A stretch of DNA of 64,000 nucleotides, taken from contig JAGVLS010000041.1 of the NCBI GenBank assembly GCA_020054205.1, positions 27,561 through 91,560 on the forward strand. Direction: 5' to 3'. The notes beneath the pieces were generated by a model. That model was not told the DNA's origin, searched no databases, and saw only the letters and a list, made by a program, of their open reading frames with translations. Both the position numbers and the translations under genes were made by a program. Shown here piece after piece: positions 52,458 through 61,556 of the stretch. Positions within the stretch are counted from its first letter, which is position 1, and the number at the start of each line of letters is the position of its first letter. This DNA comes from Candidatus Obscuribacterales bacterium. Lineage in GTDB: Bacteria; Cyanobacteriota; Vampirovibrionia; Obscuribacterales; Obscuribacteraceae.

Positions 52458-54158
52458 TCAAGCACCAAAGCCACGCTTATTAAACCAGGAAGAAATCTTG
52501 GTCATAAAAGAGCTTGTTGTGTTTTGTTTTTCTGCACTAATAGGCTTAGGTAATGGAATTGGACTCTTTTGTCTTACATATTCAAAAAATTCTTTTTGTC
52601 TTTGATAATCACGAGCCACAAGTACTCCAATAATTTGCTCCGGGGTGCAAACGTGTTCTTCTACTAAAATTCTACCTAGTGGCTTGGATTCTCTTAAATG
52701 TTTTAAGAGCGGTTCTTGTAATTGTGATTCGGTAATAATGCTTTCTTTAAGCAAAACTTCTCCCAAACGATCTCCTTTGACGGGTGCTTGGTCTCGCCAT
52801 CCTTGTTGAATGCTTAAAGCAATTTGTACATCATCAGCTGCACAAGCACCAAAAGCAACTAAAATGGCACCAAACGGTTGTCTGCCCAATTCTTGCAAAT
52901 GAATAGCTTCTTCAATTTTAGCTGGTGTAACTTTACCAGTTTTGAGCAATAAGGCACCAAGTTTTTCTACGCCAGAGCGATAACTATCACGTACTTCTTG
53001 CTGGAATTTAAGTACTTTTTCAATGTCAGCAGAAGAACATAAACCCATAGAAACTAATATTTCACCTAAAACCTGACGTCCTCGCATTTGAATACGCAAA
53101 GCTTCTTCCAATTGTGTTTTGCTAATTGCATCAGTTTTTACTAAATGATTACCTAAACCAATATCATCAATTTCCGATTGAAATCCTGCATAAGCACGCG
53201 TGTAAGAATCAATATCAAGCTGCGTACAAGCTCCCATAGATACTAAAATACGCCCTAATGACTGTCTGGCAATTCTTTGATTGCGTAGTGCATCTTCCAA
53301 ATCATCGGCAGAAATATAACCTTGTTTTACTAAAAGATTGCCAATGAGCGCAATTTCTGGTCCTTGCAGATCACGCAATTCATTTTGTACTTTCAAACAT
53401 TGTTCAACTACTTCTTCACTACAAGCTCCCATAGCAGTCAAAATTTGCCCAATGGCTTGACTGCCTTCACGTTTAATTTTCACTGCTTGTTCTAATTGGG
53501 TTCGGTTAATTCTGCCAAGTGAAATTAAAATCTCACCAATTAATTCCCATTCTTTGTGTTCAATCAATTGTCTTAAGGCAATTGGATCAAGTTTGGATGG
53601 CGGCCTATTATCTAAGCAATAAGAAAGCAAGCGTTCCCAATGGCAAAATCCGCCATGAATAAGAACTTCACCAACCGTGTATTTACCTTGTTTCATCGCC
53701 ATAACTTGATTAATAGCAGACCAAGGAATAATGCCAGCTTCCAATGCTCTCAACAAAATATATCGTTCTGAATTTTCTAAGCGCTCTAAAAATGGCACTT
53801 CTTTTAAGGGACGTTTTTCCAATTCTTCAGTGGGCACAACTATAGGATCAACCTGCCGAGGAGAAGTAAGTGGAACAGAAAGAAAGCGTGCATCGTTGCT
53901 ATAAGACGACTTTATGCAAACATCATCTACTACAACAGAGGCAAAGCCACGAATGATTGGAAATGTTACTCGAGGACTAATAGGAGCAAGAGAGCCATCT
54001 GGTAATTCAATGAAATAACCACGAGGATTGACTAAAAATCTATCCTGTGACAAGGTTTTGAAGGAGAGCCATGACTCATGCCTTCGACACCAAATGCGCA
54101 TATTACATAAAGGGATTGCGCTGATCATATTTTCTTTTGAGGTTGACACAATTACCAC
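52458..54158 (-). CDS. Protein of tandem MshEN/GspE-N-like repeats without an ATPase
   Basis: This 566-residue protein is built from helical repeats of the type II/IV pilus ATPase N-domain. After a divergent N-terminal region (1-160) the 'LG..Lv..G.is..qLe.Al..Q' unit recurs at about 162-185, 207-260, 271-325, 333-390, 398-455 and 464-520, each unit paired as in MshEN domains, which bind cyclic-di-GMP. No Walker A or B motif follows, so it is not a secretion ATPase. It could be a c-di-GMP sensor or a scaffold. The start is uncertain: it opens with GTG, and ATGs lie at codons 11 and 20. Confidence 0.85.
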   Translation of the reverse strand: MVIVSTSKENMISAIPLCNMRIWCRRHESWLSFKTLSQDRFLVNPRGYFIELPDGSLAPISPRVTFPIIRGFASVVVDDVCIKSSYSNDARFLSVPLTSPRQVDPIVVPTEELEKRPLKEVPFLERLENSERYILLRALEAGIIPWSAINQVMAMKQGKYTVGEVLIHGGFCHWERLLSYCLDNRPPSKLDPIALRQLIEHKEWELIGEILISLGRINRTQLEQAVKIKREGSQAIGQILTAMGACSEEVVEQCLKVQNELRDLQGPEIALIGNLLVKQGYISADDLEDALRNQRIARQSLGRILVSMGACTQLDIDSYTRAYAGFQSEIDDIGLGNHLVKTDAISKTQLEEALRIQMRGRQVLGEILVSMGLCSSADIEKVLKFQQEVRDSYRSGVEKLGALLLKTGKVTPAKIEEAIHLQELGRQPFGAILVAFGACAADDVQIALSIQQGWRDQAPVKGDRLGEVLLKESIITESQLQEPLLKHLRESKPLGRILVEEHVCTPEQIIGVLVARDYQRQKEFFEYVRQKSPIPLPKPISAEKQNTTSSFMTKISSWFNKRGFGA

Positions 54159-54479
54159 TTAAAATATACCCGTTCTAGTCATTACTTAATCTATATATGC
54201 AGATCTATAAACCAAGCCCTGTCTAGCTTTCAGACAGATCCTTATTTCATCGATATAAAGGCTTTATAAATAGGCAAAATGAGTTTTGTCAGACCTACTC
54301 ATTTTGAGTTATTAAATATCACTCTTTCTAGTTAGTTGCTTCTGTGAAAATTGCGAGCGCCAAAGACAATTAATTTGGAATTCATTATGGCAGTTAGCTA
54401 ATAGCTCGGCAAGTAATCTATCTACTCTTGCTTCTACTTTAGAAATGTTTGACAACCACCAAATCAATTAGTTATTTAT
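54159..54479. other. Intergenic region, one weak hairpin
   Basis: This 321-base gap holds CAAAATGAG (54275-54283) inverted at 54298-54306. The promoter of the MshEN-repeat gene should lie here. Nothing else is evident. Confidence 0.4.
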
Positions 54480-55286
54480 TTAGTGTTTTAACAAAATTCG
54501 AATAGTATTGATTTTTGTCAGTGGATCTTCGTTTTCGTCTTTAAGAATTTTAGCGATAAGTTCAATTCTTTCTTCTTTTAAATTAGCAAATATATCAGCT
54601 TTGGTATCAATTAAGCCAATTGCTTTAGCGTAAGATTTCGTTTGGGGATCACGTAATGCCTGTCCAATATGACTGTCGTATTTATTATTGACCAAATCAA
54701 TAAATCCTTGAGCAAAAGGCATATTTTGTTTAGCAAGACTTTCATTTTCTTTAAATGCAACTGGTGCAATTTCTGGCGCAATAGGGGGAGTTGAGGATGG
54801 AGGAGGAGTTGAAGATAGCGGGAGTGGTGAAGATAGAGCCGGAGGAAAAGCCCCTGCTGGACCAGCAGATGCCACTTGATCATAAGCAAATTGTCCTGAA
54901 TAATTTGGGTAATTTGGATAAATAGGCCGATTACGCTCACGTGGATAATAAACTGGCTCTGGATCTTGATAATTTTGCAATTCAGCTTGTCTCACTATAT
55001 TGCGATTAGTCAATCCTTTGTAAGCCTGTTGACTAACCATATAAGAAGCATTCCAAACTAATGAATTAGCAAGATAATAAGGTGCACCATTGTAAAAAGA
55101 GTTGTACCTTAGTCCATTTGTGCGACCAAAAGGATAAAAAAGAGATTGTGCCAACCAGAGCCATGAACTACCAGTATTAGGTGAATAACCCCAATAATAA
55201 GCATGGGCTGGTTGCACTGTATAAGCAGGCAGAAGCAAAAAAAGCAGGAAAATATATTTTGACAAAACTGAAAAACGCACGCGCAT
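54480..55286 (-). CDS. Secreted Tyr/Pro-rich protein of unknown function
   Basis: This 268-residue protein has a signal peptide (YIFLLFLLLPAYTVQPAHA, cleavage near 29). The mature N-terminal part is rich in Tyr, Trp, Asn and Ser (YYWGYSPNTGSSWLWLAQ), the middle is a Pro/Ser linker (about 150-175), and the C-terminal 80 residues form a helical domain (EERIELIAKILKDENEDP). The order suggests an envelope-attached or adhesive protein. No family recognised. It is alone on its strand between the aminotransferase and the MshEN-repeat protein. Confidence 0.75.
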   Translation of the reverse strand: MRVRFSVLSKYIFLLFLLLPAYTVQPAHAYYWGYSPNTGSSWLWLAQSLFYPFGRTNGLRYNSFYNGAPYYLANSLVWNASYMVSQQAYKGLTNRNIVRQAELQNYQDPEPVYYPRERNRPIYPNYPNYSGQFAYDQVASAGPAGAFPPALSSPLPLSSTPPPSSTPPIAPEIAPVAFKENESLAKQNMPFAQGFIDLVNNKYDSHIGQALRDPQTKSYAKAIGLIDTKADIFANLKEERIELIAKILKDENEDPLTKINTIRILLKH

Positions 55287-55379
55287 ATTTTAAGTCCTTT
55301 GTATCTCTATATTTCATAGCAAAAAAACAAGCCTTTAGCTCATTTCTTGGAAATGATTTATGTTGCCAAGGGAATTAGC

Positions 55380-56516
55380 TTATATCGAGCTGAGGGCTGA
55401 GCCCACACCAATTCCAGAAGGGCAATGATAGCCAGCATCTTTTAAAACAGCTTCTAAACAAGCTAATGTCATTAAAATATCTCGCTCAAAAATATAACCC
55501 ATATGCCCAATGCGGAAAATTTTGCTTTTTAGTTCTTCTTGTCCATCGGCTACCCTAATTTGGTATTTTTCTTTAAGAGACTGTCTAATTGTATTTACCG
55601 AAATAGCTTCTGGAGGCACAATTGATGTAATTGTTGGACTAGCATATTGATCTTTCACAAATAATTTTAGTCCCATTCCTAAAACACCAGCTCTTAAAGT
55701 TTTTTGCAAATTTTCATGCCGAGCATAAATCATGGGAAACCCTTCTTTTTTAATCATATCGAGGGCTGTTTTTAAACCAGCAACAAAAGATACGTTAGGC
55801 GTAAATGGTGTCGTGTCTTCAGTTAATGATTTGCGATAACGAGCAAAATCAAAATAAAATTTTGGAGACTTTGACTTAGCATGAAATTGCCAAGCTTTTT
55901 CGCTGACAAAAACAAAAGATAGACCAGGAGGAAGCATCAATGCTTTTTGGCTACCAGTCACCATAATATCTATTTTCCATTTAGAAAAACTAAGTGGACA
56001 AGCAGCATAACTTGTTACTGCATCTACTACACATAATGCACCATATTCATGAATAACTTGTGCAATTGCTTGCAGGTCATTTAAAACACCAGTAGATGTT
56101 TCATTATGAGTGACAGTTACTACTTTAATATCTTTGCTCTCACTAAGTTTTTTCTTCAATGCATCAATTGAAATTGGCTCTCCTAATTTACTTTCTAAGC
56201 GTTCTACTGAAGCTCCGTAAGCTTCAGCAATTTTGGCAAAGCGAGCACCAAACACACCAGAAATTAAACTCAATACTTTGTCGCCAGGACTAATAGTGTT
56301 GGCTATAGCTGCTTCCATAGCAGCAGTACCAGAAGCTGTAAATACAAAAGCATCAGTATCACATTCAGCAATTGTTTTTAGATCTTTTATTACTTCAACA
56401 AGCAATTGTGAAAATTCCTTACTGCGATGAGCCATTGGATGTTCACAAATAGCTGCTAACACAGGATCGGGCACCGGTGTTGGACCTGGAATCATCAAAA
56501 ATTCTTTAGCTTGCAT
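55380..56516 (-). CDS. Class V aminotransferase (serine-pyruvate/alanine-glyoxylate type)
   Basis: This 378-residue PLP enzyme moves amino groups between alanine or serine and glyoxylate or pyruvate. IPGPTPVPDPVL and GTAAMEAAIANT open the chain; ETSTGVLND, VVDAVTSYA and the Schiff-base Lys191 in GSQKALMLPPGL follow, then the C-terminal small domain. The length is normal. It starts nine bases after the upstream small gene, so the two are co-transcribed. With leucine dehydrogenase upstream on the same strand it fits amino-acid breakdown. Photorespiration-type or serine-cycle roles cannot be separated. Confidence 0.93.
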   Translation of the reverse strand: MQAKEFLMIPGPTPVPDPVLAAICEHPMAHRSKEFSQLLVEVIKDLKTIAECDTDAFVFTASGTAAMEAAIANTISPGDKVLSLISGVFGARFAKIAEAYGASVERLESKLGEPISIDALKKKLSESKDIKVVTVTHNETSTGVLNDLQAIAQVIHEYGALCVVDAVTSYAACPLSFSKWKIDIMVTGSQKALMLPPGLSFVFVSEKAWQFHAKSKSPKFYFDFARYRKSLTEDTTPFTPNVSFVAGLKTALDMIKKEGFPMIYARHENLQKTLRAGVLGMGLKLFVKDQYASPTITSIVPPEAISVNTIRQSLKEKYQIRVADGQEELKSKIFRIGHMGYIFERDILMTLACLEAVLKDAGYHCPSGIGVGSALSSI

Positions 56517-56525
56517 CAGTTAAAT

Positions 56526-56894
56526 TTACCTTGTATTTTTTGGTTCAAGAATGTCGAAATCAAACTCATTTGGTTTATACGTTATCGGTTCTATTTTTAC
56601 AATCACATCAGCTTCAATTGTAATTAAAACTTCTTGCACCTCCGGAAAACAATCATGCCAGGTAGAACACTTAAGATTGCTACATTCAAAATAACCAATT
56701 GTTTTTAAGTTGCCATCAGTCGGACGCACATCAGGTCTGGTTTTACCTTGCCAGGATAATTTGTCGCCTATCCGGTAACGCTTCTGGTCAACAACACCCA
56801 CTTTAAAACTAATGCCTTCTGTAATTGGCATATTGCAGTGAGAACAATTTTGGTTCACATCAAGAATATTGAAGCTTGCTTCCACCAATTTCAT
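56526..56894 (-). CDS. Small Cys-rich protein, possible zinc site
   Basis: Unknown protein of about 122 residues. It carries CSHCNMPI near residue 17 and CSNLKCSTWHDC near 73, a spacing that could form one zinc ribbon, and a beta-rich core (SFKVGVVDQKRYRIGDKLSW). No signal peptide. I use the ATG at 56894; a TTG seven codons earlier has no better ribosome site. It lies between leucine dehydrogenase and the aminotransferase on the same strand and may be their neighbour by transcription only. Confidence 0.6.
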   Translation of the reverse strand: MKLVEASFNILDVNQNCSHCNMPITEGISFKVGVVDQKRYRIGDKLSWQGKTRPDVRPTDGNLKTIGYFECSNLKCSTWHDCFPEVQEVLITIEADVIVKIEPITYKPNEFDFDILEPKNTR

Positions 56895-56976
56895 CCCAAG
56901 TTCAAACAGTTGCAATCACGTATGCTTGCCAGTGTAAACTATGCATACAAGGTTTGACCATAGACGTAAAGCAATA

Positions 56977-58080
56977 TTAGACTGTGCTTGCTATATTTGC
57001 ACTGGCAAACACTGGATTAAAGTTCATTCCAGTGTTTTCGGGCTTTTTTTGCAAACGTTCCTCAGCAATTTTTGCCGCAGCCAATTGTGGTTGGATATTG
57101 TCTCGTTTTGATAAAGAAAGGATGCTTGATATGGTGTTATAAACTTGTGAAACTTTGCCTAGAACAAGTTCTTTATTGTAACCGTCTAATTCAGCAGCAA
57201 CATTTATCAATCCGCCAGAATTAATTGCATAATCAGGAGCATAAACTATATTTTTAGCCATGAGCGCCAGTCCATCATCATCTTTTTCCAATTGATTATT
57301 TGCACAACCAGCAACAACTTTACACTTGAGCATTGGGATTGTTTTAGTATTTAAAATTGCTCCTAATGCACAAGGAGAAAATACTTCACAATCTACTTTG
57401 TATATGTCTTCCGGTGAAACTATTTGTGCAGCAAATTCATGTGCAACTTTTTCCAATTGATTTGGATAAATATCAGAAACAATTAGTTTGGCTCCAGCAG
57501 CATGAAGATAACTTGCCAGATGATAACCCACATGTCCTATACCTTGAATGGCTATACGCATGCCTTTTAAATCTTCGCCTAAATTAGCAAATTTAATTGC
57601 TGCTTTCATTCCTTGAAAAACACCAAAAGCTGTCATGAGAGAAGGATCACCACTACCACCTTCATTGCTACCCCCTACAGCAAAGCGAGTTTGTGTACGC
57701 ATGATATCGATATCTTCCACACTCATACCGACATCTTCAGCAGTAATATATTTTCCACCTAAAGATTCAACACATCTACCAAATGCTTTTAAAAGTTTTT
57801 CTGTTTTTTGTGTACGAGAATCGCCAATGATTACTGCTTTACCACCACCTAATTTCAACCCAGCAATTGCTGCTTTGTATGTCATGCCTTTTGATAAGCG
57901 TAAAACATCAAAAATGGCTTCATTTTCACTAGCATAGTTCCACATACGACAACCACCCAAAGATGGCCCAAGGACAGTGCTATGGACACCAATGATTGTT
58001 TTCAGTCCGGAATCTTTATCTTGGAAAAAAACTACTTGTTCATGTCCTAAATTTTCCAGATCTGCAAATACGTGTGTCAT
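56977..58080 (-). CDS. Leucine/branched-chain amino acid dehydrogenase
   Basis: This 367-residue NAD-dependent enzyme oxidatively deaminates leucine, valine or isoleucine (the Glu/Leu/Phe/Val family). The catalytic segment SKGMTYKAAIAGLKLGGGK carries Lys69 and Lys81, equivalent to the two active-site lysines of leucine dehydrogenase, and GIQGIGHVGYHLASYL is the NAD fold; GSGDPSLMTAFGVFQGM also fits leucine dehydrogenases. The short length argues against glutamate dehydrogenase. It would take up amino acids released by the aminopeptidases and supply ammonium and keto acids. Confidence 0.93.
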   Translation of the reverse strand: MTHVFADLENLGHEQVVFFQDKDSGLKTIIGVHSTVLGPSLGGCRMWNYASENEAIFDVLRLSKGMTYKAAIAGLKLGGGKAVIIGDSRTQKTEKLLKAFGRCVESLGGKYITAEDVGMSVEDIDIMRTQTRFAVGGSNEGGSGDPSLMTAFGVFQGMKAAIKFANLGEDLKGMRIAIQGIGHVGYHLASYLHAAGAKLIVSDIYPNQLEKVAHEFAAQIVSPEDIYKVDCEVFSPCALGAILNTKTIPMLKCKVVAGCANNQLEKDDDGLALMAKNIVYAPDYAINSGGLINVAAELDGYNKELVLGKVSQVYNTISSILSLSKRDNIQPQLAAAKIAEERLQKKPENTGMNFNPVFASANIASTV

Positions 58081-58330
58081 ATTTATGTGCGCTCCGTGCC
58101 TTAGTCTTTTAGCTTATCTATTGTATATATTTTCTGTTACTTAACTTAATAGACTGTCGGGGCTAACGGTAAATTAAGTAGCAAGCAGTGTCAATACTTT
58201 TGCCTACTAGTAGGAAGCAGCCAAGCGTAAAGATGTTCTAAGACATCTTCAAACGCCCACTGGCTAATGTCTTCATGATTAATTTAGATTGGCAAATATT
58301 GAAAATGGATATCGTGACAAGTGTATGTAT

Positions 58331-58759
58331 TTATTTGCGTAAGGGTAAAACTCTAACGCGTTTTATGCCTGCTCCAGCTGCCGCATCCATAACTGCAACT
58401 ACATATTTTTGCAATGCATCAGCATCAGAAGAAAGGTTTAAAGGTAAGTCTTCAGTATTAGCTTTGGTTTGCTCTTGCCTAATAAAACTTTGAATAGTCT
58501 GAGAATCAGGTGGGTTGACTGGCATATTGTTTACTAAAACACGCCCTTCTTTAGTAACCAATACGTCTAATTTAGGACCCTTTTCAGGTGGTTGTGGTTT
58601 AGAGCTACTATTTTGTTGTGGTGGATCAACTTTTAATACTGTTTGATTCACCAATGGCGCAACCAAGATCATAATGACAAGCAAAACTAAAAATACATCT
58701 GTGAGCGGCGTAACGTTAATCTCGCAAAAAACTTCGCCAGTTCGGCCACCCATTGCCAT
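58331..58759 (-). CDS. ExbD/TolR-type energy transducer
   Basis: This 142-residue protein has one N-terminal membrane helix (about 20-40, VFLVLLVIMILVAPLV) preceded by INVTPLTD, whose Asp is the conserved proton-channel residue of ExbD/TolR, and a periplasmic domain ending in GIKRVRVLPL. It works with an ExbB/TolQ partner and drives outer-membrane transport or envelope constriction; no partner gene is in the window. AAGGAGG precedes the ATG. Its presence supports a two-membrane cell envelope. Confidence 0.93.
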   Translation of the reverse strand: MAMGGRTGEVFCEINVTPLTDVFLVLLVIMILVAPLVNQTVLKVDPPQQNSSSKPQPPEKGPKLDVLVTKEGRVLVNNMPVNPPDSQTIQSFIRQEQTKANTEDLPLNLSSDADALQKYVVAVMDAAAGAGIKRVRVLPLRK

Positions 58760-59191
58760 TTTTAGTTTCCTCCTTGAAATTCCATATATGATTTCAATAG
58801 CTAATATTAGCGTCTTTCTCGGCTTTCAGCCACAAAATATTCAGTAAATTCCTATTGCTAGGTTGCGCTAGCTAAATTATTTGCCAATATTCTATTAGAG
58901 TTACAAGTGATCTCAAGTAGTTTTATTACTAAAACTATGAATGCAACTAATTCTTAAGCTTTAAGCTCTTGTTTTAGTCATAGCAAAGTTTTTAAACTCA
59001 TGTTCTTATATGTACTTTCCTAATTACTTTAAGTCAAAACCCAGATAAGCTTTATTATTTAAACCTCTAATCAGTTTTTTACCCCTGCTCTTGGCGGATA
59101 TACAAGTCGATACACAAACAGATAAACAAGGCTACTTAATGTGTAGAACTGGGCATATCATGTATTAAGTGACCTTTGGATTATACAGATA
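58760..59191. other. Divergent intergenic region before the deaminase operon
   Basis: This 432-base AT-rich gap lies between exbD (minus) and the plus-strand operon and should contain both promoters. One hairpin TAGTTTTA/TAAAACTA (58918-58937) is present. No other feature is clear. Confidence 0.45.
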
Positions 59192-60298
59192 TTGCTAAAT
59201 CGCCAAGAAAGCTTTGAATTAAGTGACTTGCAAGCATTACCGAAAGTGCTATTGCATGAACATTTAGATTGTTCTTTACGTCCAGCAACAATTCTTGAGC
59301 TTTGGGCAGAACAAGATTTTGTTAATGCCCCTAAAGATATTCCCCCCTCTGCAATAAAAGCATTTATGACAAAGTCTAGTCATAACAGCTTACTCAAAGA
59401 CACTAGTCTTGCTTCAATTAGTCAGCAATACCAGCAACATTTGAGCTATTGTGCTAGTACTTCATTAGCCTCGTACCTACAAGCAATTTCTACACATGTT
59501 TTGCCTCTTATGCAAAGCCGAAACAATCTAACGCGCATTGCCCGTGAGCGAATTGAAGATGCTGTTGCTGACGGCATAGTAGCTATGGAGTTAAGATTTG
59601 CTCCGCAATTACATACAATTGACGGCTTGTCTTTAAGAGAAGTGATGGACGCTGTAATTGCTGGCATCATTGATGCACCAATTCCAGTAAAACTAGCTAT
59701 TTGTGCTTTACGTCATGAACAAAAAGAATTATTCGATGTATTAGCTCAGTTGGCTTATGAGTACAGAGACTTTGTTTCACTAGTAGATTTAGCTGGTGAC
59801 GAAAAAAAATATCCTGGTGTTTTGAACACATGGTTGGAATCATTTTTTAATTTACGTGAATACGGCATTGATTTAACTGTGCATCTTTGGGAGACAAATG
59901 AACCACAAAATGATGACTTGATTCGTTTGGATCAATATCAAATCAAGCGTATTGGACACGGGATTCGAGGCAGCCGACAGAATGGATATATTCTAGAAAT
60001 CTGTCCTACCTCCAATGTCGTGACAGGGCAATTTGCTTCATTCATCGATCATCCTGTTGATTTACTTTATCGACAAGGCAAAAATGTCACTATCAATACC
60101 GATGGTACTCTTTTTACATGTACAGATTTAAGTGTAGAATACGCAAAGCTTGCTAATTATTTCGGTTGGTCTTTTGCTGATTTTTACAAAGTAAATGTCA
60201 CCGCATTGGAAGCTAGCTCATTTTCATCGCGAACAAAAGCACAAGTCCTTTCTAAACTCAACTCTCAGTACGAGAGCAAACAAATATCCTTAACTTAG
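59192..60298 (+). CDS. Adenosine-deaminase-like zinc amidohydrolase
   Basis: This 368-residue TIM-barrel deaminase has the ADA zinc site: His22 and His24 in LLHEHLDCSLR, His in TVHLWE, RIGHGIR and the metal Asp in NTDG. Two positions differ from true adenosine deaminase: HAGE reads HLWE and the second Asp of NTDD is Gly. It therefore probably deaminates a related purine or a modified nucleoside. The only start in frame is TTG at 59192 and the ribosome site is weak. It lies 31 bases before the thiolase gene, in one operon with beta-oxidation genes. Confidence 0.85.
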   Translation: MLNRQESFELSDLQALPKVLLHEHLDCSLRPATILELWAEQDFVNAPKDIPPSAIKAFMTKSSHNSLLKDTSLASISQQYQQHLSYCASTSLASYLQAISTHVLPLMQSRNNLTRIARERIEDAVADGIVAMELRFAPQLHTIDGLSLREVMDAVIAGIIDAPIPVKLAICALRHEQKELFDVLAQLAYEYRDFVSLVDLAGDEKKYPGVLNTWLESFFNLREYGIDLTVHLWETNEPQNDDLIRLDQYQIKRIGHGIRGSRQNGYILEICPTSNVVTGQFASFIDHPVDLLYRQGKNVTINTDGTLFTCTDLSVEYAKLANYFGWSFADFYKVNVTALEASSFSSRTKAQVLSKLNSQYESKQISLT

Positions 60299-60329
60299 CG
60301 CGTTAAATGCGCATTGAGGAGAGACAATC

Positions 60330-61529
60330 ATGTCCAGACCTGTTTATTTGGTCGGCCATAGTCGCACACCTATTGGCAAATTTGCTGGCGGTTTAGGAAA
60401 AACACCTGTTGATGAGTTGATCCAACATGTTGTAAAAAGTGTAATTAGAAAAGCTGGCGTCATTGCCGGCTATATCGATGGTGGCTTTTGTGGTCATGCT
60501 TTTCAAAGCCGTTACACCCCCAATACTGGCCGTTTTGCCTGGTTAAAAGCTGAGCTGCCTGCCAATGTTCCCTGGGCAACAACTGAAGTTGAATGTGGCT
60601 CTGGCATGCATGCAGCAAATTTAGCTATGGATGCTGTTCGCCTTCATCAGGGTGAAATTTATCTAGCCGTAGGTGCTGAATCTATGTCAACAGTACCGTA
60701 TTTGGTGCCTAGCCATATTCGTTTTAAATGGCCAATGTCACGCTGGTTTTCACGTGGACCACGTCCATTTTTTGGCTTAGTTGATGATAGTTTTTGGCCA
60801 CGCAGTTTAAGTTTTGACTTGAAAACAACTTATATGGCTGGTGTGGCGCAGCGCTTAGCCAACACTTACAATATCTCGCGTACTGAAGCAGACGAATATT
60901 CATTGCGTTCGCAAGAATTAGCAGCAAGAGCTATTAAATCAGGGCGTTTTGCTCAAGAAATTGACCCGGTTTTAACCAAGCGTGGTATTGTCATGCATGA
61001 TGAGCACCCACGCAGCACGTCCATTGATAAACTTGCTAAATTGCCAGGTGTGCTTAAAACCCAAGACATTACTGCCGGTAATTCGTCAGGCATTAATGAT
61101 GGCGCCTGTGCACTGCTTATTGCTTCCGGCACCAAAGCCCAGCAATTAGGTTTGGAGCCCATAGTTGAACTTGTTGATCATGTATTAGTTGGTTGCGATC
61201 CAACTGAAATGGGCATTGGTCCAGTCTTAGCAGTGAGCAAACTGCTTCGTAGAAACAACTTGGGTATTCAAGACATTGATATTTTTGAGCTCAATGAAGC
61301 TTTTGCTTCTCAATACTTAGCATGCGAAAAATTGCTTAAACTTCCTCGTGAAAGAACAAATGTCAATGGTGGCGCCATTGCTCTTGGTCATCCAATTGGC
61401 ATGTCTGGTGCACGTATTATTGAAACACTAGCTGTGCAAATGAAAATTCAAGGCGCAAAATTAGGCATTGGCTGTCTTTGCATTGGTGGCGGCATGGGCA
61501 TTGCCACTTTAGTTAAAGCTGTTTCTTAA
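60330..61529 (+). CDS. Acetyl-CoA acyltransferase (thiolase)
   Basis: This 399-residue thiolase splits 3-ketoacyl-CoA in beta-oxidation or joins acetyl-CoA. Cys89 in VECGSGMHAAN is the nucleophile; NEAFASQ, GGAIALGHPIGMSGAR (His) and the final Cys in GIGCLCIGGGMG complete the site. The length is typical. GGAG lies eight bases before the ATG. It is followed 27 bases later by the FadB-type gene, so the two probably form the trifunctional complex. FadA versus AtoB cannot be settled from this sequence alone. Confidence 0.95.
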   Translation: MSRPVYLVGHSRTPIGKFAGGLGKTPVDELIQHVVKSVIRKAGVIAGYIDGGFCGHAFQSRYTPNTGRFAWLKAELPANVPWATTEVECGSGMHAANLAMDAVRLHQGEIYLAVGAESMSTVPYLVPSHIRFKWPMSRWFSRGPRPFFGLVDDSFWPRSLSFDLKTTYMAGVAQRLANTYNISRTEADEYSLRSQELAARAIKSGRFAQEIDPVLTKRGIVMHDEHPRSTSIDKLAKLPGVLKTQDITAGNSSGINDGACALLIASGTKAQQLGLEPIVELVDHVLVGCDPTEMGIGPVLAVSKLLRRNNLGIQDIDIFELNEAFASQYLACEKLLKLPRERTNVNGGAIALGHPIGMSGARIIETLAVQMKIQGAKLGIGCLCIGGGMGIATLVKAVS

Positions 61530-61556
61530 AAAAGGCAGAAAGAGAAAGGTTCCATC

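Noticed and set aside
52346..52483. 45-codon plus-strand frame with ATG (MNSSFKDKK...)
   Set aside because: Ribosome site is doubtful, the frame overlaps the 3' end of the MshEN-repeat gene, and nothing supports expression.
58180..58275. Minus-strand peptide WAFEDVLEHLYAWLLPTS between exbD and the dehydrogenase
   Set aside because: Only about 28 codons, no start codon; could be a gene scrap but too short to judge.
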